From CAYOSF01 sp964406605 (GTDB lineage Bacteria > Chloroflexota > Dehalococcoidia > DSTF01 > RBG-16-68-14): 64,000 nt of DNA. The notes under the pieces were generated by a model. The model saw only the letters and a list, made by a program, of their open reading frames with translations, ran no database searches and had not been told where the DNA came from. The stretch covers positions 270,413 through 334,412 of the forward strand of contig CAYOSF010000003.1 of NCBI GenBank assembly GCA_964406605.1, written 5' to 3'. The translations under genes and the position numbers were made by a program. Within the stretch, counting starts at the first letter, position 1. Every line of letters starts with the position of its first letter. Below are positions 1 to 8,803 of this stretch, in pieces.

Positions 1-1
1 G

Positions 2-2425
2 GCGGCGGGCCAGTGGAACAACATCCTCCTGCTGATCAACAGCCAGTCATTCGGCGTCGCAGATCCCCAGTTCAACAAGGACATCGGCTTCTACCTCTTC
101 CAGTTGCCGGCCCTGAACTTCATCCTGGGCTGGTCGCTTGGGGTAGTGGTCCTCACGGTCATCGTCGTCGTCGGGCTCTACGCCGTTCGGCTTCTGTTGG
201 GCGGCTTCGGCGGGGAGGCGCCGCCCCTTGCCAGGCCCCACGTGTCGGTGCTGCTGGTGATCGTGCTGGGCCTCTTCGTCTGGCGCTACTGGCTAGGCCG
301 CTATGCGCTGCTCTACTCGGACCGGGGCGCGGCCTTCGGTGCCGGCTACACCGACGTGCACGCTCAGCTCCCGGCGGTCTACGTGCTCATGGCGCTCGCT
401 TCGCTGACGGCGCTCTGCATTCTGATCAGCATCTTTCGCCGCCAGCTGCTGTTTCTGCCCATCGGAGCGGTAGTGCTCTGGGTGGTGGCTGCTATCGCCG
501 GTGGGCTGATCTATCCCGCCACGGTCCAGCGCTTCCAGGTGGAACCGAATGAGCTGGCGAAGGAACGGGAGTACATTGAGCGCAACATCGAAGCTACCCG
601 CGCCGCGTACGGCCTGGACCAGATCGAGGTCTTGCCCGAGGAGCAGACCCCTGCCCGCGATTATGTCACGGCGACAGAGATCGACGAGAACACTGGGACG
701 GTGCAGAATATCCGGCTCTGGGACCATCGCCCGCTGCGGCAGACGCTGAACCAGAGACAGACGATCCGGCCTCGCTACACCTTCTTGGATGTGGATGTCG
801 ACCGGTACGTGGTCGACGGTGTCCTGCGCCAGGTAATGCTTTCCGCCCGCGAGCTGAATCAGGAGAGCCTGCCTGAGGACGCCCGGAGCTGGGTGAACCG
901 GCGCCTCCAGTTCACCCACGGGTTTGGGCTGGCGATGGTGCCGGTGAACGAGGTGGTTCAGGAAGGGCTGCCGGACTTCTTCATCAAGGACATTCCGCCT
1001 ACGGGGAAGTTCGAGATAACGCAACCTCGCATCTACTATGGCGAAATGCCGGAGCACTACGTCATCGTCAACACGAAGGAAAACGAGTTCGACTATCAGG
1101 GCACCGGGGACCAGCAGGTGAGGAACAGGTATGACGGCAAAGGCGGGGTGAGGCTCAACTCGTACCTGCGCCGCATGGTCTACGCCTGGGAGTTCGCCGA
1201 TACGAACGTGCTGATCAGCGGCGCGATCAACGATGAGAGCCGGATTCTCTACCGGCGCAACATCCGCGACCGCGTCGAGGAGATCGCGCCGTTCCTGCAA
1301 CTGGACGCCGACCCGTACCTCGTGGTGTCGGACGGGAAGCTCTTCTGGATCCTGGACGCGTACACGCACACCGACCTGTATCCGTACTCGACTCGAACCG
1401 CCGGGCTCAACTACATTCGGAACAGCGTGAAGGTGGTGGTGAGCGCCTTCGACGGATCGGTCACGTTCTACCTCATAGACCCGGACGACCCGATCGCTCA
1501 GGTGTACAAGGGCATCTACCCCGACCTGTTCACCGACATTGAGCAGATGCCGGAATCTCTGCGCGCGCATCTCCGCTATCCTCAGGACATGTTCCAACTG
1601 CAGTCGGTGGTCTACACCACCTATCACATTACGCAGCCCGACACCTTCTTCAACAAGGAGGATCTCTGGGAGATACCGACGGAGAAGTTCGCCGACCAGG
1701 AGCAGCCCATCCAGCCGTACTACGTGATCATGCGCCTGCCCGGCGAGGACCAGGAGGAGTTCGCTCTCATTCTTCCGTTCAGCCCCGCCAACAGGAAGAT
1801 CGCTGTCGCCTGGCTGGCCGCCCGGTCCGACGGTGACAACTACGGCAAGCTACTCTCGTTCCGGCTTCCGACGGAGAAGGTCATCTTCGGACCCTCTCAG
1901 GTAGAGTCCCGCATCGACCAGGACACGCTCATCTCGCAGCAGCTCAGTCTGTGGGACCAGGCGGGCTCGCAGGTGATCCGCGGCAACCTGCTCATGATCC
2001 CGATCGGCGAGGGGAACCTGTTCGTCGAGCCGATCTACCTGCAGGCCACGGCCAGCAACCTGCCGGAACTGAAGCGTGTCGTGGTGGCGAACGGCAACAA
2101 CATCGCCATGGAGCCTACGCTGAAACGGGCGCTCGAGGTGGTGCTCGGCCGCGCGGAGGCGACCGCGCCGGCCATCGAGGGCATCCCGTCGCCCACGCCG
2201 GGAGCCACGCCCGCAGAAGGAGAGACGCCCGCGCCGACACCGACTCCCCAGCCGACGACCGCTCTGCCAGACGACGTGAGCCAACTAGTGCAAGAGGCGA
2301 ATACCGTCTTCGAACGCGCCCAGGAGTTGCTGCGTCAGGGCGACTTTGCCGGCTACGGCGAGCAGATCGATCAGCTCCAGGAGATCCTCCAACGCCTGGC
2401 GGAGCTGACGGAACTGGGGCAGTAA
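2..2425 (+). CDS. UPF0182 family membrane protein, 5' partial
   Basis: The reading frame is open from the left window edge, so the N-terminus lies outside. The visible part has about four hydrophobic segments in its first 185 residues (for example around positions 115-200, 240-300, 370-440 and 455-520 of the DNA). A large extracytoplasmic domain follows, with the conserved UPF0182 style (YGEMPEHYVIVNT, YWRTD-like and RRMVYAWEF stretches). The C-terminus is a Pro/Thr linker and a Gln/Leu-rich helical tail (about the last 60 residues). The family is widespread in Actinobacteria, Cyanobacteria and Chloroflexota and its biochemical role is not established. It ends 1 bp from the convergent DinB gene. 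Family call is firm; function is unknown. Confidence 0.9.
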   Translation, partial: AAGQWNNILLLINSQSFGVADPQFNKDIGFYLFQLPALNFILGWSLGVVVLTVIVVVGLYAVRLLLGGFGGEAPPLARPHVSVLLVIVLGLFVWRYWLGRYALLYSDRGAAFGAGYTDVHAQLPAVYVLMALASLTALCILISIFRRQLLFLPIGAVVLWVVAAIAGGLIYPATVQRFQVEPNELAKEREYIERNIEATRAAYGLDQIEVLPEEQTPARDYVTATEIDENTGTVQNIRLWDHRPLRQTLNQRQTIRPRYTFLDVDVDRYVVDGVLRQVMLSARELNQESLPEDARSWVNRRLQFTHGFGLAMVPVNEVVQEGLPDFFIKDIPPTGKFEITQPRIYYGEMPEHYVIVNTKENEFDYQGTGDQQVRNRYDGKGGVRLNSYLRRMVYAWEFADTNVLISGAINDESRILYRRNIRDRVEEIAPFLQLDADPYLVVSDGKLFWILDAYTHTDLYPYSTRTAGLNYIRNSVKVVVSAFDGSVTFYLIDPDDPIAQVYKGIYPDLFTDIEQMPESLRAHLRYPQDMFQLQSVVYTTYHITQPDTFFNKEDLWEIPTEKFADQEQPIQPYYVIMRLPGEDQEEFALILPFSPANRKIAVAWLAARSDGDNYGKLLSFRLPTEKVIFGPSQVESRIDQDTLISQQLSLWDQAGSQVIRGNLLMIPIGEGNLFVEPIYLQATASNLPELKRVVVANGNNIAMEPTLKRALEVVLGRAEATAPAIEGIPSPTPGATPAEGETPAPTPTPQPTTALPDDVSQLVQEANTVFERAQELLRQGDFAGYGEQIDQLQEILQRLAELTELGQ

Positions 2426-2426
2426 C

Positions 2427-2939
2427 TCAGCCTGAAGTCCCCGTGCGTTCGGCGATCACCTGCCGCAGCCGGCGGGCCTGCCAGAGATGCTCCAGATCGT
2501 GCTTGTTCTGCTCGCGCGCAAGCTGGGCGATGCCGACCGGTCCCAGGTAGGGGTGGATCCCCGTGCGCTCCCAGTCCTCCGGCATCAGGCTCCAGAGCAG
2601 GGTGACGCTGCGCTGCCGCAGGTGTTCGAACCGCTCCAGGGTCTCGAACAGGTCGATCTCCCGGTAGTCCCGCTCGAGCACCAGGGCGTCCGCGTCGAAG
2701 GCGGAAATGCGGGGCTCTTCCTGGAAGGTGATGGTTTCCAGCGACTGCAGGAAGTGCTCCTCGCAGTCCCGCAGGTGGGCGGCGATCTCCTTGAGCGACC
2801 AGGCCTCGTCTGAGGGACGCCAACGCAGATCGTCCTCATCCACGCCCCAGAGTTGCGATTCCAACTCGTGCGCGGCCTCCCACAGCGCCTTCAAGAGCCA
2901 GCGCGGCTCGTCGTGCTCCGGCGGGAAGCGAGGCGACAT
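2427..2939 (-). CDS. DinB-family (four-helix, metal-site) protein
   Basis: The 170-residue protein has the DinB/YfiT layout: four predicted helices with His residues placed as metal ligands, seen in AAHLRDCEEHF (about residue 55) and NKHDLEHLWQ (about residue 145). DinB_2 proteins are putative metal-dependent thiol transferases or hydrolases, mostly uncharacterised. It faces the UPF0182 gene tail to tail. The start ATG at 2939 is the only good one before the family-type N-terminus. The substrate cannot be read from the sequence. Confidence 0.8.
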   Translation of the reverse strand: MSPRFPPEHDEPRWLLKALWEAAHELESQLWGVDEDDLRWRPSDEAWSLKEIAAHLRDCEEHFLQSLETITFQEEPRISAFDADALVLERDYREIDLFETLERFEHLRQRSVTLLWSLMPEDWERTGIHPYLGPVGIAQLAREQNKHDLEHLWQARRLRQVIAERTGTSG

Positions 2940-3010
2940 GGGAGCTCAGGTCCATTGTACCAGGAACGTAGTGCGCTTCCTGCCCCGGTCCGCCGCCGCC
3001 GCACCGCCGC

Positions 3011-3016
3011 TATAAT
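3011..3016 (+). promoter_or_regulatory. -10 hexamer TATAAT for the HD-domain gene
   Basis: A perfect TATAAT lies 34 bp before the ATG of the HD gene. The -35 region (about 2988-2993) is poor. A ribosome binding site (AAAGGAG) follows at 3039-3045. Confidence 0.55.
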
Positions 3017-3050
3017 GAGGCCGGCACACGCGCGAGCGAAAGGAGCTGTG

Positions 3051-3611
3051 ATGGACCGCCAGGCCGCCTGGGAGTTGCTCTGCGAGTACACCAAGAGTGA
3101 GGGACTGCGGAAGCATGGGCTGGCCGTGGAGGCCGCCATGCGCCACTTCGCCCGCAAGTACGGTGAGGACGAGGAGACCTGGGGGATCGTCGGTCTCATC
3201 CACGACTTCGACTACGAGATCCACCCCCAGGCTCCGCAGCACCCGGCCGAGGGCGCCCCGATCCTGCGCGAGCGCGGCTATCCGGAGGAAGTGGTGCGCG
3301 CGATCCTGGGCCACGGCAACGACACCGGCGTTCCTCGTGACAGCCAGATGGCGAAGGTGCTCTACTCCGTCGATGAGCTGACCGGCTTCGTCACGGCCGT
3401 GGCCCTGGTCCGTCCCAACAAGAGCCTGGCCGAGGTGAAGCCGTCCTCCGTGCGCAAGAAGATGAAAGACAAGTCCTTCGCCCGGACCGTCAACCGAGAC
3501 GAGGTCGTGCAGGGCGCCGAGGAGTTGGGCGTGGACTTGAACGAGCACATCGCCGAAGTGATCGAGGCCATGCGGGCGGTGGCGGACGATCTGGGCCTGG
3601 CCGGTAGCTGA
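3051..3611 (+). CDS. HD-domain (HDIG type) putative phosphohydrolase
   Basis: The 186-residue protein carries the metal-binding HD set: His at about residue 22 (RKHG), the HD doublet at 51-52 (LIHDFDYE) and a further His in the GHGND stretch at about residue 88. This matches small stand-alone HD hydrolases acting on nucleotides or phosphate esters. The start is ATG 3051, placed by an AAAGGAG Shine-Dalgarno about 6 bp upstream. A longer frame opens upstream but its N-terminal extension is low-complexity and lies across the promoter. The substrate is unknown. Confidence 0.85.
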   Translation: MDRQAAWELLCEYTKSEGLRKHGLAVEAAMRHFARKYGEDEETWGIVGLIHDFDYEIHPQAPQHPAEGAPILRERGYPEEVVRAILGHGNDTGVPRDSQMAKVLYSVDELTGFVTAVALVRPNKSLAEVKPSSVRKKMKDKSFARTVNRDEVVQGAEELGVDLNEHIAEVIEAMRAVADDLGLAGS

Positions 3612-3813
3612 CCGGCTCCGCCGCGCCGAGCTTCAGGATCTGACGGGGAGCGCTGCCGAGGTTGAACATGCCTCGGCCAAGATGCGCTTCGTCGGCGCTG
3701 TGCACGTGGGTCCGGAAAGATCTGATGGTCTGTCCCTCGGTCTGGTGGAAGAGGTGCGGTGGCGACAGGCTGAAGCCTGTCCCACGTTCGAGTGTGTGGG
3801 GGGGAGAGAGAAG
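3612..3813. other. intergenic stretch with a REP-like palindrome
   Basis: No gene is supported here. At about 3768-3784 there is a short palindrome, GACAGGCT with AGCCTGTC, followed by CCCACGTTCGAGTGTG. A near copy (GACAGATTGCAGCCTGTC plus the same flank) lies at about 8693-8722, also just beyond an array terminator, so this is a repeated element rather than chance. Confidence 0.5.
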
Positions 3814-3843
3814 AAGGGAGTCCTTCCGAGGAAGGACTCCCTT
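3814..3843 (-). terminator. hairpin terminator of array unit 1
   Basis: The inverted repeat AAGGGAGTCCTTCC / GGAAGGACTCCCTT has a 2-base loop and lies 38 bp beyond the stop of the leftward gene. The downstream tail on the minus strand is pyrimidine-rich (TCTTCTCTCTCC) rather than pure T. The same hairpin follows all four array genes. Confidence 0.7.
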
Positions 3844-3881
3844 GCGATCCTGTGGCCTGCCGGCTCTCGACGCTGTCCCTG

Positions 3882-5840
3882 CTACTCGTTCGTCTCGTCG
3901 TTCGGGTCGTCGAACTTGCCGCCGGAGCAGTCGTGGAAGTAGGATTTCACGGCCGCCAGGATGTCGTCCACGCGCTGCTGGCCGTTGGGCGGCCCGAGGT
4001 TCCAGGGGTTGGCGCCGATGACGGCCGTGCGGTCGGTGTTCTTGTCGTACAGGGGGTTGCCCTTGTCGATGAAGTACTGACCCACCACCTTCAGGATGTC
4101 ATCCACGCGGTTCAGTCCGTCGAGCGTGGGGTTGAAGTAGTCCCAGCGGTTGTAGGGGTCACGGAGGCCGCCGTGCGAGGGATCGCCCCCCAACTCGCTC
4201 TTGTCCGGGCAGGCATCGCCGTCGGAATCGATCTGGCCGCCGGCGGCGCACTTGGGCTCCTCCTTGTCGCAGGGGCCCTTCTCGCCCACCTTCACCGACT
4301 CGAGATCTCCCGGTGCTGGCAGGCCCACCGGAGAGCCGACGCAGCCGTCGGGCTGGAGGATCCAGATGTTGATCGTGCCCTTCCCGCTGTGGGCATCCTG
4401 GACGGACTCCACATATACGTCCCCAAGGGGGCCCGCATCGTCCTTGTCCACGAAGCAGCCGGACATCTCGACGGTATTGGTCTGGTTGTTGAAGATGCCT
4501 GTCAGCACGGTATGGTTGCTGTCCACGTCGCCGTAGGGCGCCGGCGGGGGAGTGCCCTCGAAGCCGTCGCCCGACTCCGGTCCCGCCTCCGGGTTGACCG
4601 GTACGCCTGGGATGTCGATGTAGCAGTAGATGCGCATGTCCAGGTCGATGCCGTCCTGCTGCATGTCCCCGATGCAGTGGTAGTAGGCGCCCGGGATCGG
4701 GTCGTTCGTCGCGGGATCATTGCTCGCGTGGACCGCGGCGGTGCTGATGTGGTAGATGCCGCTCACGTTCACGGCCTGGTTGCAGTCGTGCGGGTTGAAC
4801 GGGTCGAGCCCGTTTGGGAGCCCGCTGGGGAGGACTCCTGCGGCGCCGCCCGCCGGACCCGGTTCGTGGGCGTTGGGGTCCAGCTCGTCCCAGTCCGGGC
4901 AGCCGTCACCGTCCCAGTCGTCCGCCAGCATTGGGCTGATGTGAGGTGGCGTGCCGCGCTCGTACGGGCCGTACAGAATCTCATCTGTCCCGTCCGGGAC
5001 CTGCTTGGCGTCCTTCGGCTTCGGCAGGTTCGGTCCGTCCGGGTCGATCAGCAGGTCGCCGGACAGCATCGCCTCTTCGTTCTTCAGCAGTTCCGGGTGG
5101 TCCGTGGTGGCGTCGCGCGTCACGCTCACAATGACGAACGGATACACGAGCGTCCCCGCCTTTGGGATGCAGGAGTAGGGATCGCCGCCCACCGGCGGCT
5201 CAGATTCCGGGATGAGCATGCCGATGCCGTAGTTGATCCCCTTTGGCCCCTTCTCGCGGAGGACGATGCTGACCTGGGTCGCCGAGTACTTGCCCGTGCC
5301 CTCATCCAGGCTACAGGTGGCGTACTCCAAGTTGGTGACCGGCTCGCCGGTCGGCAACACCTTGGCCACCAACGTGGCGGTCACCGTCGGGCGTACGTTG
5401 CTGACTATCTGGTAGTCCAGGTGGTTGTTGAGCCGGTTGTTCTCCGGCATGTCCTGCCCGATCACGTCGCCGTCCAGGCATGTGCCGGCGCTCGGCGGCT
5501 TACCCGGGATCGGGATCCCGTCGTTCGGGTCCAGGTCCGGGCCCAGGTAGGTGACGCTGGTGAGATCCACCGCCCCCGGAACCGTCTGCGACGGCTCGCC
5601 CCTGGTCAGGGCCTTGCTCGTCAGCAGGTCCTCCGGCCCGGGCGGCTCTCCCTTTACCGCATCTCCACCCACATCCAGGTAGAGGTCGGCGCAACTGACG
5701 TAGTACCTGTTCGCCCAGTCGAAGTCGGCGTGGGCGCGGTCCTGCGGCACGCTCCCCGTGAACCAAGCCACGATAGCAAGGAGAACGGCGGTAACCGCTA
5801 TCAGCGCCGCCTGCCGTCCAATCAGTCTGATACGGTGCAT
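3882..5840 (-). CDS. secreted dockerin-like/Ca-motif protein, array unit 1
   Basis: The 652-residue protein has a signal peptide (residues 1-38, cleavage probably at AHA-D) and an N-terminal region of about 260 residues with the SCADLYLDV start shared by the array. A TSP3-like Asp motif (DWDGDGCPDWDEL) follows, then a core domain of about 170 residues containing YYHCIGDMQQD, YCYIDIPGVPVNP and PYGDVD. A second Asp motif (DSDGDACPDKSEL) comes next. The C-terminal 90 residues hold two dockerin-like helices (DGLNRVDDILKVVGQYF and NGQQRVDDILAAVKSYFHDC). Starts at ATG 5840 with GAGGAGCAAACGC before it. It is closely similar to unit 3. The Asp motifs suggest calcium binding; the molecular role is unknown. 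Confidence 0.75.
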   Translation of the reverse strand: MHRIRLIGRQAALIAVTAVLLAIVAWFTGSVPQDRAHADFDWANRYYVSCADLYLDVGGDAVKGEPPGPEDLLTSKALTRGEPSQTVPGAVDLTSVTYLGPDLDPNDGIPIPGKPPSAGTCLDGDVIGQDMPENNRLNNHLDYQIVSNVRPTVTATLVAKVLPTGEPVTNLEYATCSLDEGTGKYSATQVSIVLREKGPKGINYGIGMLIPESEPPVGGDPYSCIPKAGTLVYPFVIVSVTRDATTDHPELLKNEEAMLSGDLLIDPDGPNLPKPKDAKQVPDGTDEILYGPYERGTPPHISPMLADDWDGDGCPDWDELDPNAHEPGPAGGAAGVLPSGLPNGLDPFNPHDCNQAVNVSGIYHISTAAVHASNDPATNDPIPGAYYHCIGDMQQDGIDLDMRIYCYIDIPGVPVNPEAGPESGDGFEGTPPPAPYGDVDSNHTVLTGIFNNQTNTVEMSGCFVDKDDAGPLGDVYVESVQDAHSGKGTINIWILQPDGCVGSPVGLPAPGDLESVKVGEKGPCDKEEPKCAAGGQIDSDGDACPDKSELGGDPSHGGLRDPYNRWDYFNPTLDGLNRVDDILKVVGQYFIDKGNPLYDKNTDRTAVIGANPWNLGPPNGQQRVDDILAAVKSYFHDCSGGKFDDPNDETNE

Positions 5841-6117
5841 GCGTTTGCTCCTCTTGCTCTAGTCACGGAATGGTCTGGCTGAAACCACCGTTTCCTATAG
5901 GCTCTCCTCCTTTTCCCTCCTCGGCCGTCGTGGGCGAACGGGGAAGAAGCGGTTTGCGCTCAGCCGCACCTGCCCCGCACGCAAAGCGCCGCACGACGAG
6001 CGATGATCATGCTCGGCCCTTTCCGAGTGCGGTTGCGGAAAGTCCAACCACCTGCGCCTCAGGCGATAGAGGCGCGCTTGGTACGCAGAGTATCGGGCAT
6101 GTCCGCGGATTTGTCAA
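5841..6117 (-). promoter_or_regulatory. promoter and long leader of array unit 1
   Basis: On the minus strand, TTGACA (6117-6112), a 17 bp spacer and GATACT (6094-6089) form a near-consensus sigma-70 promoter. The leader is about 240 nt. It contains a GCGCCTC/GAGGCGC hairpin (6054-6075), the shared core GGACTTTCCGCAACCGCA (about 6027-6044), and AAAAGGAGGAGAG about 55 nt before the start codon. Unlike units 2-4 it lacks the GTTT-loop hairpin. Confidence 0.65.
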
Positions 6118-6136
6118 ACGACGGCTGGGAGAGAAG

Positions 6137-6166
6137 AAGGGAGTCCTTCCGAGGAAGGACTCCCTT
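6137..6166 (-). terminator. hairpin terminator of array unit 2
   Basis: The hairpin is identical to that of unit 1 (AAGGGAGTCCTTCC / GGAAGGACTCCCTT), 36 bp beyond the stop codon. It sits only 20 bp upstream of the unit 1 promoter and so separates the two units. Confidence 0.7.
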
Positions 6167-6201
6167 GCGTTACGAAGACCGGCGCAGCTCTGTGCGCGTC
6201 G

Positions 6202-8325
6202 TTAGTGCGGGATCGAGCAGTCGTGGAAGTAGGACTTCACGGCCGCCAGGATGTCGTCCACGCGCTGCTGCCCGTTGGGCTTGCTCAGGTTCCACGGGTT
6301 GGCGCCGATGACCGCCGTCCGGTCCGTGTCCGTCGTGTAGCTCGGGTTGCCCGCGTCGATGAAGTACTGGCCCACCACCTTCAGGATGTCATCCACGCGG
6401 TTCAGTCCGTCATGGGTGGGGTTGAAGTAGTCCCACGGGTTGAACGGGTCGCGCAGGCCGCCATGGCTCTGATCGTTCGAGAGCTCGTTCTTGTCCGGGC
6501 ACCGGTCCAGGTCGAAGTCATACTGCGTGTCCAGGACCGGTCCGCCCTCCTTGCCGGCCTGGATGCCGATCTGGAGGTTGGCGGGCAGCGAAGTGCCCGC
6601 GGGCGTCCCGGCGAGGCAGTTTGCCGTGGACTCTCCCGCCCAGATCTCCACGCTGCCGTGGCCGCTCAGCACCACGGCGCTGGCCTCCACGTAGACGTTG
6701 CCGAGCGGGCTCTGGCCGTCGCGGTCCTCGAAGCAGCCGCTCATGGTGATCGTATCCGTGCCCGGGTCGTAGCTCCCGTTGAGCTCGCTCTGCACGTCAT
6801 CGACGTCTGCGTAGGGCTCCGGCGGGCCCACGTTCCCTGTGCCGATCGGATAGGGATCGCCGGGCAGGCCGTCGCCCGACTCCGGTCCGGCCTCCGGGTT
6901 CACCGGGATGCCGGGGATATCGATGTAGCAGAAGACAGGACCGCCGATGTCGTTCGTAATCTTGTCGTGGTCGAAGTAGGCCCGGCAGCGGTAGTAGGCG
7001 CCGGGATTGATGGTCTTCGCAGGGACCTTGAGCGCGGCATCGGCCACCGTCGCGGTGATCGACCAGACGCCGGTCAGGTTGCGGCCGCAGTCGTAGGGGT
7101 TGGTCGGGTCGCGCCCGCCCAAGAACGACCCTGGGGTATCGTTCTGATAGGTCGGCTGCGGGAAGTCCAGCTCCTGCCAGTCCATGCAGCCGTCGCCGTC
7201 CCAGTCGGAGTCCCAGTTCGCGCGGTCGCCTTCCACATCCGAGCTGTCCAATTCCCAGCCGACAATAGCGTTCGTCGACCGCTTGGTTTCGGCGGTGTTG
7301 ACGCAGGTATTCGGCGCCACGGGGTTGAAGAGTTGCACCACACCGAAGCCGGGGACCTTGCGGGAATCGGAACCGCTGGACTTGCTGTAGACCTCGGTGC
7401 GCGTCCACGAGCTCGCGGGCGGATTCTCAAGGCTCGCGGTCGGCGCGCAGGTGACGCTGTAGCTCACGTTGTGGACGTTGTCGTAGCCGACGCCGCAGGT
7501 CGTGAGAGGGACGCCTCCGGGCCCGTAGGGGACGTGCGTGAAGGGGCCGGTGCAGTTCTCGTCGGCCCCCGGCTCAGCGCGCGGCTCGGCGCCGGGGTCC
7601 AGGTAGCCGCCCTTGCTCACGTCCGGATTGGTGTAGGCGTAGACCTCTACGGGCTTGCTGTTCGGGACGCACGAGTGCAGCGTCCCCGGCGCCGATGTGG
7701 CGACCGGCGGATCGTTGCAGAAAGCGTCCGTGGCGCGCACCGTGACGCTGCCGGCGCCGGTGCTCGTGACGATCCAGAAGCCCTGCTGGCTGGTGTTGGT
7801 CGAGTTCCAATACACGAGCATGTCCACGAGCGGCCCATTGCCGGGCGTCTCGGTAACGCTCAACGTGGCCGGGCCCTTCCCGGGGTCGCTCGGCGCCGAC
7901 GTGACGGTCGCCACCGCCTTGTCCACCGATGCGCACGGCTCGGCCGTTCTTACCACTCCTGAGATGATGCCCGGCAGGCCGAAGTTGACGGTGACGCCGG
8001 CGCTGTCCGAATCGCCGTTGTCGTACAGCTTCGAGTACGTCAGCGATGTGGCCACCAGCCCCCTTGGGATGAGGCCGAAGACCGTGTCCACTACGTTCGC
8101 CGGCACGGGCTCATCGATGGCAATCGGATTGGGGTCGCCCAGCTTCGGGTTCGTCAGTTCCACCAGCAGCAGATCGGCGCACGAGACGCCGCTGCTTACC
8201 TCAACGGGCGCTCCCGCGGAGGCCTGGTCCTGCTCGGTCAGCGTGCCGCCCAGCAAGAGCGCGGCAACGGCGACCAAAGCCACGACCGGCGCTAGCAGGC
8301 GCCAGTTGACTCTCATACGATGCAT
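6202..8325 (-). CDS. secreted dockerin-like/Ca-motif protein, array unit 2
   Basis: The 707-residue protein has a signal peptide (to about residue 38, ending QASAGA). It has the longest N-terminal region of the array (about 370 residues, starting with VSCADLLLVEL). The order then follows the array: Asp motif DWDGDGCMDWQEL, core domain with YYRCRAYFDHD, YIDIPGIPVNPEAGPESGDG and PYADVDDVQ, Asp motif DFDLDRCPDKNEL, and the dockerin-like pair ending at SYFHDCSIPH. Residues CSIPH end the protein, without the acidic tail of units 1, 3 and 4. ATG 8325 follows AAGGAGCAACCGT. The role is unknown; secretion and calcium dependence are inferred. Confidence 0.75.
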   Translation of the reverse strand: MHRMRVNWRLLAPVVALVAVAALLLGGTLTEQDQASAGAPVEVSSGVSCADLLLVELTNPKLGDPNPIAIDEPVPANVVDTVFGLIPRGLVATSLTYSKLYDNGDSDSAGVTVNFGLPGIISGVVRTAEPCASVDKAVATVTSAPSDPGKGPATLSVTETPGNGPLVDMLVYWNSTNTSQQGFWIVTSTGAGSVTVRATDAFCNDPPVATSAPGTLHSCVPNSKPVEVYAYTNPDVSKGGYLDPGAEPRAEPGADENCTGPFTHVPYGPGGVPLTTCGVGYDNVHNVSYSVTCAPTASLENPPASSWTRTEVYSKSSGSDSRKVPGFGVVQLFNPVAPNTCVNTAETKRSTNAIVGWELDSSDVEGDRANWDSDWDGDGCMDWQELDFPQPTYQNDTPGSFLGGRDPTNPYDCGRNLTGVWSITATVADAALKVPAKTINPGAYYRCRAYFDHDKITNDIGGPVFCYIDIPGIPVNPEAGPESGDGLPGDPYPIGTGNVGPPEPYADVDDVQSELNGSYDPGTDTITMSGCFEDRDGQSPLGNVYVEASAVVLSGHGSVEIWAGESTANCLAGTPAGTSLPANLQIGIQAGKEGGPVLDTQYDFDLDRCPDKNELSNDQSHGGLRDPFNPWDYFNPTHDGLNRVDDILKVVGQYFIDAGNPSYTTDTDRTAVIGANPWNLSKPNGQQRVDDILAAVKSYFHDCSIPH

Positions 8326-8635
8326 ACGGTTGCTCCTTGTCTGTCTTCTCGAATTGAATGCGGGCGGATGACCGTTTCTTGCGGGCTGGGCTCCCCTCCT
8401 TTCGCGCGCTTTGTGTCAGCATTCATGATGCGGGCAAATCGACGTGCGCCTACCGCGTCCCGCGTCGCGGGGAACGCAGGCAGGCGGGCGCGAGCGGTCG
8501 GCACGTTCAGCCAACACCTATTCCGGTGCAGTTGCGGGGAGTCCTCTTGTGCCACCAGCGCCCGCTCTCCCGCGGGCGCCGCACTACAAACGTAGTATCA
8601 ACACGTAGTATGCGTTCTGCCGCTGAAAGTGTCAA
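8326..8635 (-). promoter_or_regulatory. promoter and structured leader of array unit 2
   Basis: Minus-strand promoter: TTGACA (8635-8630), 17 bp, CATACT (8612-8607). The leader holds hairpin ACTAC-GTTT-GTAGT (8596-8583), hairpin GCGCCCGC/GCGGGCGC with a purine loop (8579-8558), GGACTCCCCGCAACTGCA (8544-8527), and AAAGGAGGGGAG about 70 nt before the start codon. CTCCCC of the core is complementary to GGGGAG of the distal element. Confidence 0.7.
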
Positions 8636-8692
8636 ACGGCACGAACGAGCCCGGCGGACGCCGCGCCTCCAGTTGGTGGAGGGAGGGTGCGG

Positions 8693-8722
8693 ACAGATTG
8701 CAGCCTGTCCCACATTCGAGTG
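8693..8722. repeat. second copy of the REP-like palindrome
   Basis: GACAGATTGCAGCCTGTCCCACATTCGAGTGTG matches the element at about 3768-3800 in palindrome arms and flank (written here only in part: arms GACAG/CTGTC, flank ATTCGAGTGTG). Both copies lie next to array terminators (units 1 and 3). Confidence 0.5.
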
Positions 8723-8738
8723 TGCGTGGGGGAGAAAG

Positions 8739-8768
8739 AAGGGAGTCCTTCCGAGGAAGGACTCCCTT
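8739..8768 (-). terminator. hairpin terminator of array unit 3
   Basis: Same hairpin as units 1 and 2, 35 bp beyond the stop codon of the leftward gene. Confidence 0.7.
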
Positions 8769-8803
8769 GTGTAACTGTGGCTTGCTAGCCCTGGTTGCTG
8801 CCT

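Noticed and set aside
293..1627. 444-codon open frame opposite the UPF0182 gene
   Set aside because: Antisense shadow of a clearly conserved membrane protein gene; no ribosome binding site and no domain.
3792..5882. Very long open frame on the plus strand opposite array unit 1 (and similar ones opposite units 2-4)
   Set aside because: They are antisense frames kept open by high GC at third positions; the products are Val/Arg/Gly-rich with no domain, and the minus-strand genes have signal peptides, ribosome binding sites and domain repeats.
8527..8579. Cobalamin or glycine riboswitch in the array leaders
   Set aside because: CCCCGCAACTGC and GGGAGA resemble parts of these riboswitches, but the remaining conserved boxes are missing, the purine word sits in a hairpin loop, and unit 1 lacks it.
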